From Chthoniobacter flavus Ellin428 (GTDB taxonomy: Bacteria > Verrucomicrobiota > Verrucomicrobiia > Chthoniobacterales > Chthoniobacteraceae), in NCBI RefSeq assembly GCF_000173075.1, contig NZ_ABVL01000003.1, positions 434,001-498,000 of the forward strand: a stretch of 64,000 bases of DNA. The letters run 5' to 3'. The position numbers and the translations under genes were made by a program. The notes beneath the pieces are model-generated. The model was not told the DNA's origin and did not search any database. It worked only from the letters and a program-made list of their open reading frames with translations. Position 1 is the first letter of the stretch; every line of letters begins with the position of its first letter. This document shows positions 45,199 to 53,912 of the stretch, piece by piece.

Positions 45199-46581
45199 CT
45201 AAGTGGCGGAGGGTTGCAGGAAGCGCTTTTGCAGTTCGAGTAAGCAGGGCTTCAATTGGGCTGGCAGTCCGAGTTGCACGCGCAGGCTCTTGCCCAGAGT
45301 GACGGCCAGTTTGTGCAGCTTAAGGGTCACGCTTTTGCTCGTTTCCAGAGCTTGCGGTGGATGGTCCGAGAGGACGTGCCAGACCTGAACCAACAGCTTG
45401 CGAGCCACCGCGGCCACGGCAATGTGGCGATGTCCTTTGCGGGCAAAGAGCTTCCAGCCCCATTGGCCCAGCGTGGTCTGAGCTCCGGCGCGCAGCACCG
45501 CCTGCGCTCCTTGGATGAGCAGGTGGCGCAGATCGCCGCGCCCTCGCCGGCCCACCCCCAGCTTGATGCGCTTGTCCTTGCCGCTGTCGCGCTGACCAGG
45601 GTTGAGCCCCACGTAGGCCACCAGCTTTTCCGGGCCGCTAAAGCGACGCACGTCGCCGATGATCGCCAACAGGGCAAAGGCATTGATCAGACCGATGCCC
45701 AGCAGTTTCAAACAACGCAGCATCCGCGGCTCATTGGCCACTTCCTGGGCGATCCGCCGCTGCCACTGCTGGCGGCGCTTTTGCTCGTAGTCGACCTGGG
45801 CAAAGTAATCGGCCAGCAACTCGCGCTGCAGATCTGACCAGGCGCGTTGCCCCAAGACCCACTGCCGGGTGCTCGCCAGGTGCAGCCCTCGTTTGCCCAG
45901 ACGGATGGCAAACTGGTTGAGATAGCTCTTGAGGGCATTGACCGCGGCCGTGTGATTGGTCACCGCCATTTGATGGGCGTGGAGCAATTGCCGGCGTTGG
46001 CTGCTGAGTTCGTCAGGCACCCAGACACACGGCGCATTGCCCGCCAGGTAGACCAACACCATGCGGGCCGCCGCCATCCGGTCATTGTCCGCATAGGTCT
46101 TGGCCTGTCTACCCACATGGCAGCTTTCCAGCACCACGGCTTGCCGCCCCAAGGCCAGCAGACGATGGTGGATGGCAAAGCTGTTGGAGCCGGCTTCCAA
46201 AAGGAAGAGATCCTCCGGCGTAAACTCCGCTTCCACCCAAGCCAGCAATTGCTCCAGGCTGAGGCGATCGCGGGCCCCTACCTTGCGGGCGTCATGCGGT
46301 GTCTGCCCCACAAAGACCGCCGCCGTGTAGGTATCCGGGTGGCAGTCCAGGCCGATGATCCGCCCCTGCTTGGGCGGCTTCGGTGCCGTATAAAGTTCGA
46401 CCTCCGGAGGTGGCGTCGGCTCCGGCGGCTTTGGTTTCTTCGTTGTCGAGGGTGTGTTCTTTTTCAGTGGTCGCTCTCCAGTTTCTTGGTTAAGAGTCAG
46501 GGCAACCGGCGCTGGCAGCCAATCTGGATTGGTCCACGGACGGAAGTTGGCATTCAGGCATTCGGGGTCTTGTCGCCCCAC
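45199..46581 (-). CDS. IS110-family transposase (DEDD recombinase)
   Basis: 460 residues. An N-terminal RuvC-like DEDD domain (RIIGLDCHPDTYTAAVF; Glu in FLLEAGSNSF; DNDRMAAARM) and a C-terminal transposase_20 domain with the catalytic Ser context RRFSGPEKLVAYVGLNPGQRDSG. About 75 N-terminal residues before RIIGLD are Pro/Thr/Lys-rich and unusual; the start GTG 46581 may be too early but no internal start fits. The enzyme uses an RNA-guided (bridge RNA) mechanism in studied relatives. It is intact and presumably active. Confidence 0.93.
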   Translation of the reverse strand: MGRQDPECLNANFRPWTNPDWLPAPVALTLNQETGERPLKKNTPSTTKKPKPPEPTPPPEVELYTAPKPPKQGRIIGLDCHPDTYTAAVFVGQTPHDARKVGARDRLSLEQLLAWVEAEFTPEDLFLLEAGSNSFAIHHRLLALGRQAVVLESCHVGRQAKTYADNDRMAAARMVLVYLAGNAPCVWVPDELSSQRRQLLHAHQMAVTNHTAAVNALKSYLNQFAIRLGKRGLHLASTRQWVLGQRAWSDLQRELLADYFAQVDYEQKRRQQWQRRIAQEVANEPRMLRCLKLLGIGLINAFALLAIIGDVRRFSGPEKLVAYVGLNPGQRDSGKDKRIKLGVGRRGRGDLRHLLIQGAQAVLRAGAQTTLGQWGWKLFARKGHRHIAVAAVARKLLVQVWHVLSDHPPQALETSKSVTLKLHKLAVTLGKSLRVQLGLPAQLKPCLLELQKRFLQPSAT

Positions 46582-46750
46582 GAGGGTGCCTTCCGCCTCG
46601 GTTCAATCACGGATAGGAGCAGTTAGCTCAGCGCAATCATCGAACCTTGGGACCTTCGGCCACCAGTGCGTGTTGCAAGCACTCACGGGTTCCGCCAGGG
46701 ACGTTGCACCAAACCTTTCGGTCTGCACAGCGCCGGTTGCTGAATGACTT
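46582..46750 (-). ncRNA. Candidate bridge RNA region of the IS110 element
   Basis: About 170 bp of non-coding DNA directly upstream of the transposase, GC-rich and rich in short inverted segments on the minus strand (GACCGAAAGGTT; GAGTGCTTGCAACACGCACT; GGCCGAAGGTCC). In characterised IS110-group elements the bridge RNA is encoded here, with loops that match the donor and target. Position and length fit. I cannot assign the guide loops or the exact ends. Confidence 0.45.
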
Positions 46751-46756
46751 CATGCC

Positions 46757-46822
46757 ATCACGGATTGCACGGATTGCACAAGTCTGCGCCGCTCCTCTCA
46801 TCCGTGAACCCGTAATCCGTGG
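46757..46822. repeat. CACGGATTG hairpin repeat beside the IS110 element
   Basis: Left units CACGGATTG x2 (from 46760) face TCCGTGAACCCGTAATCCGTG (46801-46821 region). Sequence 46808-46823 is the exact inverse of 45038-45053 on the other side of the IS, so the element is bracketed by the same repeat family. Confidence 0.65.
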
Positions 46823-46877
46823 TCAAAAACTCCTTTTGTCCGACATTCGGTACACTCTCTAAGAGACTGTAAAAAAA

Positions 46878-46948
46878 GGGCCCGCGAATCACGCGAATGA
46901 CACGGATGGGGTTTCTTTCATTCGCGTTATCTGTGTAATTCGCGGGCC
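46878..46948. repeat. CGCGAAT nonamer hairpin
   Basis: Arms 46878-46906 and 46920-46948: GGCCCGCGAAT against ATTCGCGGGCC, with internal 9-bp units (CACGCGAAT, GACACGGAT). Same family as the hairpin nested at 10373-10435. The remaining 46949-47320 holds only an unconvincing ORF. Confidence 0.85.
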
Positions 46949-47320
46949 TAAGACCTCACTGGCGATTTCTTTCACACTCTCTAAGAGAGCGGCATAAGAT
47001 TGCCGGTCGTCCGAGGAGAACAGCGGGATTCTTTTTTCAAAAAAAGCATCCGCCGTGTCCAAACGTGCGCACTCCATTCGTCTTCATGATGAAGCCATGA
47101 ACATCGAACTGACAACCACGATAGACGACGGAGCGGAGGTCCGGCAGATGATGTCCGCGTGGACCGACTCGTTGTTGCGTTTGCGTTCACGGCCCGCGCG
47201 CCCATCGCGGCGGGACGAGTGGCAGTTCACCGCCGCCTCCGCCCACGAAGCGCAGAAGAGCGCGGTCGGGCGGGCGGCGAATAGCGTGAACTAGGCTGTG
47301 TTCGCGAAGCCTACATAGTC

Positions 47321-48454
47321 TCACCCTGGCGACACCTCAGCTGCACCGCGCGCTTCGCGTTTTCGGGATTTCATGTCTGCCAAAACCGTTTCAGTGCGGG
47401 GCAGGAGAGGGCATTGCGGATTGATCTGCCGCGCGGTAGTGAAATAACGCTCTGCCGCGGCCAACTCGTCCTGCCGAGCTTCGGCCATGGCTAGCGTGCA
47501 CAAGCATTCGGCTCGGCTTCCAGGCGGTTGATTCGGCGCATTCGCGCTCGCCCGCAGCAACGGCAGCGCCTCGTCCAATCGATTGAGGGCGAGAAGGACG
47601 ACCCCGCGGGTGTTTTTCAAAGCTGGGTGCCATGGGATAGCGGCAAGCGCTTCTGTGGAATATCGATCCGCCTCGTCGAACAAGGCTGGGTCTTCGAGAA
47701 GGGCGTCGAGGTAGGCGATGTTGTTCAAGACCATGAGCCGCCGGACATGCTGCGGGGGAATTTCCGCCAGGAGTTCAACGGCGGTAGACCTCGCTGCTTG
47801 ATATTCACCGATCGCGATCAGTGTCGCGACATAGGATTCACGCAACCGGATATTTTTTGGAAATTCCGCGAGACCGCGGTCCAGCCACCCGCGGCCTTCT
47901 GCGAAGCGCCCTTGTTCGATGCATGCGCCTGCCTCCATGCAGAACCAGCCGACGTGGGTTTCCTCGAGGATCTCCGACCGCTTTTTGCTGGAGAGGAGCT
48001 GCAGCAAAAAGAGGCCGTCAGACCGCTTGGTACCAATCTCCTTCTGGTAGGTACGCGGCCAGAGGCTAAGGAAAACTGTAATGAAATTCGCCAGGCCCAG
48101 GACGAACCAGCCATTGAATGCATCGGAGGTGTATGGGGCGGAGATCGGGTCCTTGATGAACAAAGCGGCGAGGCCCACCAGGGCGACATTCGCTAGCGGC
48201 GCGGCGGCGATGAAAAAGAGATGCTTCCAGGGAGTTCGCTCCAACTGACGTGGGGCTCCGAAGGTAAGGCCGCTGAACGGAAAGGCCTTAGCCTCAACGT
48301 CGAAACCCAAAAGGGCGCCGCGCCACCACGTGCGGCCGGAGCCGACGATCACACGAAAGATTCGGAAACCAACCAGGCGCCCAGCGAAGGCGTGCGAGAA
48401 TTCATGTACGGTGACGGCGATGATGAAACAGATGTCCAGCCACACGAGATTCAA
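47321..48454 (-). CDS. Site-2-protease-like M50 metalloprotease with TPR domain
   Basis: 377 residues as read from a TTG. Membrane segments with the zinc motif HEFSH (IIAVTVHEFSHAFAGR) define family M50; a second motif with Asn is AAAPLANVALVGLAALF. Residues about 160-370 are TPR-like (AEGRGWLDRGLAEFPKNIRL; HPALKNTRGVVLLALNRLDEALPLLRA). M50 proteases cleave within membranes, often on anti-sigma factors. The frame is open well upstream of 48454 and joins the zinc-ribbon ORF by one extra base in CCC near 48484, so both may be one protein. Confidence 0.8.
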   Translation of the reverse strand: MNLVWLDICFIIAVTVHEFSHAFAGRLVGFRIFRVIVGSGRTWWRGALLGFDVEAKAFPFSGLTFGAPRQLERTPWKHLFFIAAAPLANVALVGLAALFIKDPISAPYTSDAFNGWFVLGLANFITVFLSLWPRTYQKEIGTKRSDGLFLLQLLSSKKRSEILEETHVGWFCMEAGACIEQGRFAEGRGWLDRGLAEFPKNIRLRESYVATLIAIGEYQAARSTAVELLAEIPPQHVRRLMVLNNIAYLDALLEDPALFDEADRYSTEALAAIPWHPALKNTRGVVLLALNRLDEALPLLRASANAPNQPPGSRAECLCTLAMAEARQDELAAAERYFTTARQINPQCPLLPRTETVLADMKSRKREARGAAEVSPG

Positions 48455-48695
48455 AAGAAGCCAGCCAAAGGAATCGTGTGGGTGAGATGCGCACGCTGAG
48501 CGCGCCCATGGCGGCCATCCCGGCCATCCACCACCAGCGGTTGCGCTGGTTTTGCCGATGTCTCGTCGCCCAGCAAGTAGGGCAGTAATAGCGAAAGTCC
48601 TTGCGAAACGAACGCGGCTCGCGACGGAACAGATCCGCGCGCACGGTAGTGAGGCCGCAATCGCTGCAGCGGGCTCCTTCCTCCGGTTTGCTCAC
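48402..48695 (-). CDS. Zinc-ribbon membrane segment, probably the N-terminus of the M50 protease
   Basis: The GTG start overlaps the ParA stop (GTGA). Two CxxC pairs (ARCSDCGLTTV and YYCPTCWATRH) form a zinc ribbon, followed by a membrane segment (WWWMAGMAAMGALSV). After ALSVRISP the frame loses protein character, while the other frame reads HDSFGWLLLNLVWLD into the HEFSH protease. Removing one C gives a continuous zinc-ribbon/S2P/TPR protein of about 458 residues. Confidence 0.6.
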   Translation of the reverse strand: MSKPEEGARCSDCGLTTVRADLFRREPRSFRKDFRYYCPTCWATRHRQNQRNRWWWMAGMAAMGALSVRISPTRFLWLASFESRVAGHLFHHRRHRT

Positions 48696-49525
48696 GATTC
48701 GAGCCGGGCGAGGAATTCGTGGGCGAGGGACTGGAAGGCGGCGGCGCCGCTGGCGCTCGAGTCGTGGAGGGCAATGGGTTTCGCTTCCATCGGCGCCTCG
48801 GCGAGCTTGATGTTTTCCGGGATGAACGTGTCGAAGAAATGGAGCTTCTTCAGGCCTTTGTCGGCGCGCAGTTTCTCCATCGTCTCCGCGTGATAGCGCA
48901 GCCAGTGACGCACGCGAGTGAAGACGATGCCGAGGCAACGGATCTTGAACTCGAGCTCTTTTTTCAAATAGCCGAGCCGATCCTGGAGCAAGCCGAGGCC
49001 GATGGAGCTGAGAAAATCCGGTTGCATGGGGATGCAATACCAATCGCTGGCGTAGAGCGCGTTTTGCGTCCCGGTCATGAGGTTCGGCGCGCAATCGCAG
49101 AGGATGAGATCGTAGTCTTCGAGCACCTTGTCGAGCTTGCGGCTGAAGATGCGCTCGCGTCCCGGCCGGGCGGCGAGGTCGAGGTCGAGAAAGGTGAGCG
49201 AGAGATGTGAGGGGATGAGATCGAGATTCGGGATCTCGGGCACGACATCGCGGATGATGCAGTCCTTCAGTTTCGCGTGCTCGGCGTGTCTTTTCTTCCA
49301 CTGCACCTCGAGGATGTCGGCCATGGTGCCGTGCTCCTTCTGCCAATCCTCCCACGCCTTGTCGCTCATGAGGGAGAGAGAGGCGTTGGTCTGCGGGTCG
49401 AAATCGACGAGCAGCACCCGTTTGCCATGATCGCGCGCGAGATAGGTGGCCACGTTCACGGCGCAAGTCGTTTTGCCGACCCCACCTTTCATGTTGATGA
49501 AGGAGATGACTTTGGCTTTCGACAT
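48692..49525 (-). CDS. ParA-family ATPase
   Basis: 277 residues. Deviant Walker A INMKGGVGKTT, Walker A' VLLVDFDPQTNASLSL and Walker B DLILCDCAPN. A soluble Soj/MinD-type ATPase that forms gradients or filaments on DNA or membrane. No parB or parS follows, so an orphan positioning role is likelier than chromosome segregation. AAAGGA precedes the start by about 9 nt. Coupled to the zinc-ribbon/S2P gene. Confidence 0.9.
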   Translation of the reverse strand: MSKAKVISFINMKGGVGKTTCAVNVATYLARDHGKRVLLVDFDPQTNASLSLMSDKAWEDWQKEHGTMADILEVQWKKRHAEHAKLKDCIIRDVVPEIPNLDLIPSHLSLTFLDLDLAARPGRERIFSRKLDKVLEDYDLILCDCAPNLMTGTQNALYASDWYCIPMQPDFLSSIGLGLLQDRLGYLKKELEFKIRCLGIVFTRVRHWLRYHAETMEKLRADKGLKKLHFFDTFIPENIKLAEAPMEAKPIALHDSSASGAAAFQSLAHEFLARLES

Positions 49526-49662
49526 GGCGTGATCCTTTCGGGCGATGGCGGGTGGCGGAGTTCGCGTGGAGGCTAACGGACTGCTAACGCCATGTCAGCG
49601 CGAAAGTTCGAGACCTTGCCCATTGCCGGACGCGCGCTGGTTGGCTCGCACTTGCTTCCAAG

Positions 49663-50151
49663 CTAACGATGATGCTCGTTCAATTGGCGCGTTTCCTTCT
49701 CGATCCTGGCACGGATTATCTTGAGGTCTTTCAATACGTGACTCTCGTCCGCCTTGGAGGCCGTCTGCGTTGAAGTCTGGGTAGTCGTTTCGGTATTTGT
49801 CCTGGCCGTCGGTGCGGGCGTTGGCTTGCGCTCCATGGTCACTCGGTTTACCAGCAGACGATCCCCCTCGCGGAGATAATGGATCGTGACGGGGTCGCCC
49901 GGCTGGATGACTTCGCGCCCCACGGGCTTGCCCGTGTTGTCGACACAGTCGACCTTTTTGGCGAAGCTGAACTGGACGGGTTCGGTGACGTCTTCTGCAA
50001 GGATGATCCCGCTATCGGGACGCCATACCGCCACGATGCCTTTTACATCGCTCGGAGCGGGCTTTTCCTGCACCGCGGCCTGGCCGTAGCCTGCCGGTGA
50101 AAACAGCAAGGCCAACGCGATGATTGCGGGAATCCATCGTAGACTCTTCAT
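49663..50151 (-). CDS. Secreted hypothetical protein
   Basis: 162 residues with a signal peptide (IPAIIALALLFSPAGYGQA). A beta-rich core (KGIVAVWRPDSGIILAEDVT, GDPVTIHYLREGDRLLVNRV) is followed by a Thr/Gln-rich linker and a basic helical tail. Not recognised; about 140 bp downstream of parA's start and likely separate. Confidence 0.6.
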   Translation of the reverse strand: MKSLRWIPAIIALALLFSPAGYGQAAVQEKPAPSDVKGIVAVWRPDSGIILAEDVTEPVQFSFAKKVDCVDNTGKPVGREVIQPGDPVTIHYLREGDRLLVNRVTMERKPTPAPTARTNTETTTQTSTQTASKADESHVLKDLKIIRARIEKETRQLNEHHR

Positions 50152-50238
50152 GACTGAAGCTTCTCTCGAAAGCAGTATCCGATTCGGATATGGCGCGGCC
50201 GATGGCCGTTTGTCGGCGAGCGCTCCTTCGCCGCGGGA

Positions 50239-50439
50239 TTATCCCCCAGCCACGATCCGAACCACTTCGACGCAGTCGCCTTCTGTCAGCAAACGCATCG
50301 GCCATTCGTCACGGCGCAGGGCGAGGCCGTTGTGCTCCGCGAGAATGGCGGGGGCGGGCAGGCCAAGCTCGTCGATGAGCTCGGCGACATTCCGCGCGCG
50401 CGTGAGCTCGCGCGGTTCTCCATTCACCGTGATCTTCAT
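50239..50439 (-). CDS. thiS: Sulfur carrier protein ThiS
   Basis: 66 residues of beta-grasp (ubiquitin-like) fold, MKITVNGEPRELTRARNVAE, ending in VVRIVAGG with the diglycine that is adenylated and thiocarboxylated for thiazole synthesis. The start overlaps the thiH stop by 4 bp. thiG and thiF are not in the window. Confidence 0.9.
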   Translation of the reverse strand: MKITVNGEPRELTRARNVAELIDELGLPAPAILAEHNGLALRRDEWPMRLLTEGDCVEVVRIVAGG

Positions 50440-51593
50440 GCCACCGCCACGACTTCTGCGGAGTGCGCCGCGGCATCGAGAATGGCGCGGTCCCAATCCT
50501 TCCACACCGGCTCGAATCCACGCGCGCGGATGAAGTCGGCGACTTCGCGCGGCGAGCGGGTGTCGGAGATTTCGAATTGTCCCGTCGCGCCCTCGGCTTC
50601 GGAATCCACGGGAGCCATGATTTTTCCGCGCACGGTGAGATGCAGATCGTTTCGGCCCTGGCCGGTGTAACCGCCGGGCTCGGTGTGGCTGCCGGCGCTC
50701 ATCATGGTGATGCCCAGCGGCAACAACGCATCGCGCAAGGGCGCGGGCTCCCGGGTGCTGAGCACGATGCCAACCTGCGGGAAGCAAAGGCGTAGCGCGC
50801 AGATGAGTTGGATGAATTCGCGGTCCGCCACGGGATGCGTCGGCGTGAACTCGCCCGCGCATGGCCGCAGCCGCGGCAGGCTCACCGTGAATTGCGCCTT
50901 CCAGCAGGTGCGCAGCAGATGCTCGAGATGTGCCGCCAGGGCCCGTGCTTCGGTGCGCCATTCCGCCAGGCCGAGCAATGCGCCCACGCCGATGCGCCGG
51001 AAGCCACCGGCATAAGCGCGCTCCGGACAGGCGAGGCGCCAATCGTAATCTTTCTTCGGCCCAGCAGTGTGCATGGCCGCATAGACCTCGCGGTCATACG
51101 TTTCCTGATACACCACGAGCCCCTCGGCGCCCGCGCCGGCCAGCGCGGCGTATTCCGGTGTTTCCATCGGCGCGACTTCCAGCGAGATGCTCGGGATCTC
51201 CGCAACGAGCGCGCGCACGCAGTGTTCGAGGTAGCCATTCGAGACGAATTTCGGGTGCTCGCCGGCGACGAGCAGGATGTTGCGAAAACCTTCCTTCGCC
51301 AGATGCCGTGCCTCCTTCACCACGGACTGCACATCGAGGGTCACGCGCAGGATGGCGTTATCGCGCGAGAAGCCGCAGTAGGCGCAATTGTTGATGCACT
51401 CGTTGGAGAGATAAAGCGGGGCGAAGAGCCGGATCGTCTTGCCGAAATGCTGCCGGGTCAGTGCCGCCGATTCCCGGGCCAGCGTCTCGAGCTGGGCGTC
51501 GGTCTTCGGCTCGAGTAGCGCGGCGAATCGGCGCAGCACGGGCGAAGCAGGGGCGGAATGAGGAGCGGCAGGCGTCATGTCAGGGACATGCAA
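50436..51593 (-). CDS. thiH: 2-iminoacetate synthase ThiH
   Basis: 385 residues. A radical-SAM enzyme cleaving tyrosine to dehydroglycine for the thiamine thiazole. The cluster motif NECINNCAYCGFSRDN (CxxxCxxC) and ThiH-specific QETYDREVYAAMHTAGPKKDY are present. ATG 51578 is an alternative start. Only 57 bp separate it from the divergent glycosyltransferase, too short for a TPP riboswitch. Coupled to thiS. Confidence 0.94.
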   Translation of the reverse strand: MHVPDMTPAAPHSAPASPVLRRFAALLEPKTDAQLETLARESAALTRQHFGKTIRLFAPLYLSNECINNCAYCGFSRDNAILRVTLDVQSVVKEARHLAKEGFRNILLVAGEHPKFVSNGYLEHCVRALVAEIPSISLEVAPMETPEYAALAGAGAEGLVVYQETYDREVYAAMHTAGPKKDYDWRLACPERAYAGGFRRIGVGALLGLAEWRTEARALAAHLEHLLRTCWKAQFTVSLPRLRPCAGEFTPTHPVADREFIQLICALRLCFPQVGIVLSTREPAPLRDALLPLGITMMSAGSHTEPGGYTGQGRNDLHLTVRGKIMAPVDSEAEGATGQFEISDTRSPREVADFIRARGFEPVWKDWDRAILDAAAHSAEVVAVA

Positions 51594-51650
51594 TATGTGG
51601 GCTCGCGCCAGTCTTGTAAATAGGCCGGGCTACGGCAGGGTGGTTGGCCG

Positions 51651-52856
51651 ATGGAGACTGTCGTTCTATTTTACCACGTCCTGGTGCTCGCCGGGCTGCT
51701 TTTCGCGCTCGGCATGGTGATCGCAAACCTGGCCTGCTTTCGCGGTTTGCACGCAGTGAAAGAGCCTTCCGCGGAGGAAGCTCCGCTGGTTTCGATCCTC
51801 GTGCCGACGCGCAATGAGGCGCTGAATATCGAGGCCTGTGTCGGCTCGCTGCTGGAGCAGGATTATCCGCGTTTCGAATTGATCGTGCTCGACGATCACT
51901 CCGAGGACGGCACGGGTGAGATCGTGCGCCGCCTGGGCTTGCAGGAAAGCGGGGACCGGCGCGTGATCTCCGGCGAGCCGCTGCCGGCCGGTTGGACGGG
52001 CAAGGGTTGGGCGTGTCATCAGCTTTCGCTGGCGGCGCGGGGCGAGTTTCTCTTTTTCACCGATGCCGATACCACGCATGGGCCGGGCACCGTGGCGGCC
52101 AGCCTGGCGGCCGCGTCCGAATATCGCGCCGATCTCCTTTCCGCCTGGCCGCGGCTTGTGACGGTGACCCTGGGCGAAAAGCTGATCATCCCCATGATCC
52201 TTCTTCTTGGGATGTCCTTGTATCCGCATTGGCTCGTGTTGCTGCTGCAAAAGTTTCCGCGCGTCGCGAAATATCTGCCCGCGGTCGTGCGCAAGGGGCT
52301 GGGCGCGGCGAATGGCCAGTTCATGTTCTTCACCCGCGCCGGTTACGATCGCATCGGCGGCCACGCCGGGTTGCACGATCACCTCGTGGAAGACGTGGCG
52401 CTCGGCCGCGCGGTGACGGAACGCATGGGCGAGGGGATGCGATTGTTGAACTGCGAGTCGCTCGATTTCTCCACGTGCCGGATGTACCGCTCATTCGGCG
52501 AAACGTGGGAGGGCTTCACGAAAAACATGCGCGCGGCGTTTGAGGATTCGCTGGCCGGTTTTCTCTTCATCGGCATCACGCACTGCTGCTGCTTCCTGCT
52601 GCCGTTCGTCTTGGTCTTTACCGCGCACTCGGTCTCGGTGTGGCTGCTGGTCATCGCCCAGATTCTCACCATCGGCCTGATCCGCCTCATTCTCACCGCG
52701 CGTTTCCGCACTTCCTGGCTGGGCTTCCTGCTGCATCCCGTGGGCGAAGTGCTCGCCCTCAGCATCGGTCTGAATAGCTGGCGGCGCATGGCTTCGACAG
52801 GCGTGCAATGGAAGGGGCGCGTGTATCAATCGAGTCGTGGAATTCAGGCGAAGTGA
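51651..52856 (+). CDS. Membrane glycosyltransferase family 2
   Basis: 401 residues. An N-terminal membrane segment (8-28) is followed by a GT-A domain: SILVPTRNEALNIEACV, LIVLDDHSEDGTGE, GWTGKGWACHQL, DADTTHGPG (DxD) and a later HLVEDVALGR. C-terminal membrane segments follow (LLPFVLVFTAHSVSVWLLVIAQIL). The layout resembles hopanoid- or carotenoid-linked transferases and ceramide glucosyltransferases (CrtQ/HpnB-like). The acceptor is not determined. Confidence 0.85.
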   Translation: METVVLFYHVLVLAGLLFALGMVIANLACFRGLHAVKEPSAEEAPLVSILVPTRNEALNIEACVGSLLEQDYPRFELIVLDDHSEDGTGEIVRRLGLQESGDRRVISGEPLPAGWTGKGWACHQLSLAARGEFLFFTDADTTHGPGTVAASLAAASEYRADLLSAWPRLVTVTLGEKLIIPMILLLGMSLYPHWLVLLLQKFPRVAKYLPAVVRKGLGAANGQFMFFTRAGYDRIGGHAGLHDHLVEDVALGRAVTERMGEGMRLLNCESLDFSTCRMYRSFGETWEGFTKNMRAAFEDSLAGFLFIGITHCCCFLLPFVLVFTAHSVSVWLLVIAQILTIGLIRLILTARFRTSWLGFLLHPVGEVLALSIGLNSWRRMASTGVQWKGRVYQSSRGIQAK

Positions 52857-52971
52857 GTTTTGGGCGTCCTCGTATTAATTCGGCTTATGGTCGCCCTCGG
52901 AAGAGCCCGTCACATCTTCGTTTCCCTCTGTGGCTTGCAATTTCGCGGAATTCCAGCAACGTGAGCGTCTG

Positions 52972-53364
52972 ATGCAATTGACGCTTCTTAAGTCGAAAAT
53001 ACACCGAGCTACTGTTACCGGAGCCAGCCTGCACTACGAAGGCAGCATGACCATTTCGCGCGATCTCGCCGAGCGCGTGGGGCTCCTTCCCTACGAAAGG
53101 ATCCTCATCGGCAACATGGCCAACGGAGAGCGTTTCGAGACTTATGTCATCTACGGCGATGCCGGCACCGGCCAGATCCAGCTCAATGGCGCCACCGCGC
53201 ACCTCGGGAAGATCGGCGATCGCGTCACCATCATGAATTTTGGATCTTATACCCCCGATGAGGCCGCAAACCACAAGCCGCGCGTAGTCGTTCTCAACGA
53301 GAAGAACGAGATCGTTCGCTACGAAGCCGGTCACTCCCCCGAAGAACTGCAGGTCGTTGCTTAA
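52972..53364 (+). CDS. panD: Aspartate 1-decarboxylase
   Basis: 130 residues from ATG 52972. Makes beta-alanine for pantothenate. Gly24-Ser25 in LHYEGSMTI is the self-cleavage site that yields the pyruvoyl group; Lys9 (LLKSK) and ETYVI, NGATAHL are conserved. An upstream in-frame start would add 14 residues before the family N-terminus. It is followed 11 bp later by the coiled-coil gene. Confidence 0.95.
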   Translation: MQLTLLKSKIHRATVTGASLHYEGSMTISRDLAERVGLLPYERILIGNMANGERFETYVIYGDAGTGQIQLNGATAHLGKIGDRVTIMNFGSYTPDEAANHKPRVVVLNEKNEIVRYEAGHSPEELQVVA

Positions 53365-53375
53365 CCCTAATTTTT

Positions 53376-53888
53376 ATGGATACAAAAATCTTTCACAGTG
53401 AGTTTGCCTACGGGTTTTACTTCGGGTGCATTTTTCTGGTCATCACCTGCTACAATTACCTGAAATTGAAGAGTGAGCTTTCGCGCTTTCGCCGTCACCT
53501 CAGCGACAAGCTGGAGATCGAGGCCGACACGATGAAGAAGATCAAGGCCGAGCAGGAAGCTCTGCGCAAGGAGAACGAAACGCTGCGCGTGAAAGTCAAT
53601 GCGCTCAACGAAATCCCCGACCGCAAGCTCCAGCGCGATCTCGAAGTCTACGCCCGCGCCGAGAAGCGCATGCTCATTAATGCGCCCGGTTTTGCCCCCG
53701 CGTGGGAGACCGCCAAGAGCGACGCCCATACCGAATTGGCCGAGGAAGAAGCCGGCCGTCAGGCGCCGAAGCGCATCTTTGCCCGCCTCTTCGGCGGCGG
53801 CAATTCCACGACCGCGGCGCTTCCAGGTCGCGAGAATGGCACCCATATCGCCGAAAGCGAACCGGCCAAATCGACCGCGGACCACTAG
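53376..53888 (+). CDS. Single-TM coiled-coil protein
   Basis: 170 residues. A membrane segment (about 12-30, GFYFGCIFLVITCYNYLKL) is followed by a long coiled coil (about 33-95: ELSRFRRHLSDKLEIEADTM, KKIKAEQEALRKENETLRVK) and a disordered tail. No enzymatic motif. Probably co-transcribed with panD (11 bp) and perhaps the GT4 gene (24 bp). Confidence 0.65.
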   Translation: MDTKIFHSEFAYGFYFGCIFLVITCYNYLKLKSELSRFRRHLSDKLEIEADTMKKIKAEQEALRKENETLRVKVNALNEIPDRKLQRDLEVYARAEKRMLINAPGFAPAWETAKSDAHTELAEEEAGRQAPKRIFARLFGGGNSTTAALPGRENGTHIAESEPAKSTADH

Positions 53889-53912
53889 GTCCCGTCGGCG
53901 TGACAGCCGATC

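Noticed and set aside
47097..47294. 65-codon plus-strand ORF (MNIELTTTIDDGAEVRQ)
   Set aside because: Starts plausibly but becomes Arg/Ser/Pro-rich with no motif; it lies between a repeat and a convergent gene. Too weak to call.
51594..51650. TPP riboswitch upstream of thiH
   Set aside because: Only 57 bp separate thiH from the divergent gene and no thi-box sequence is visible.
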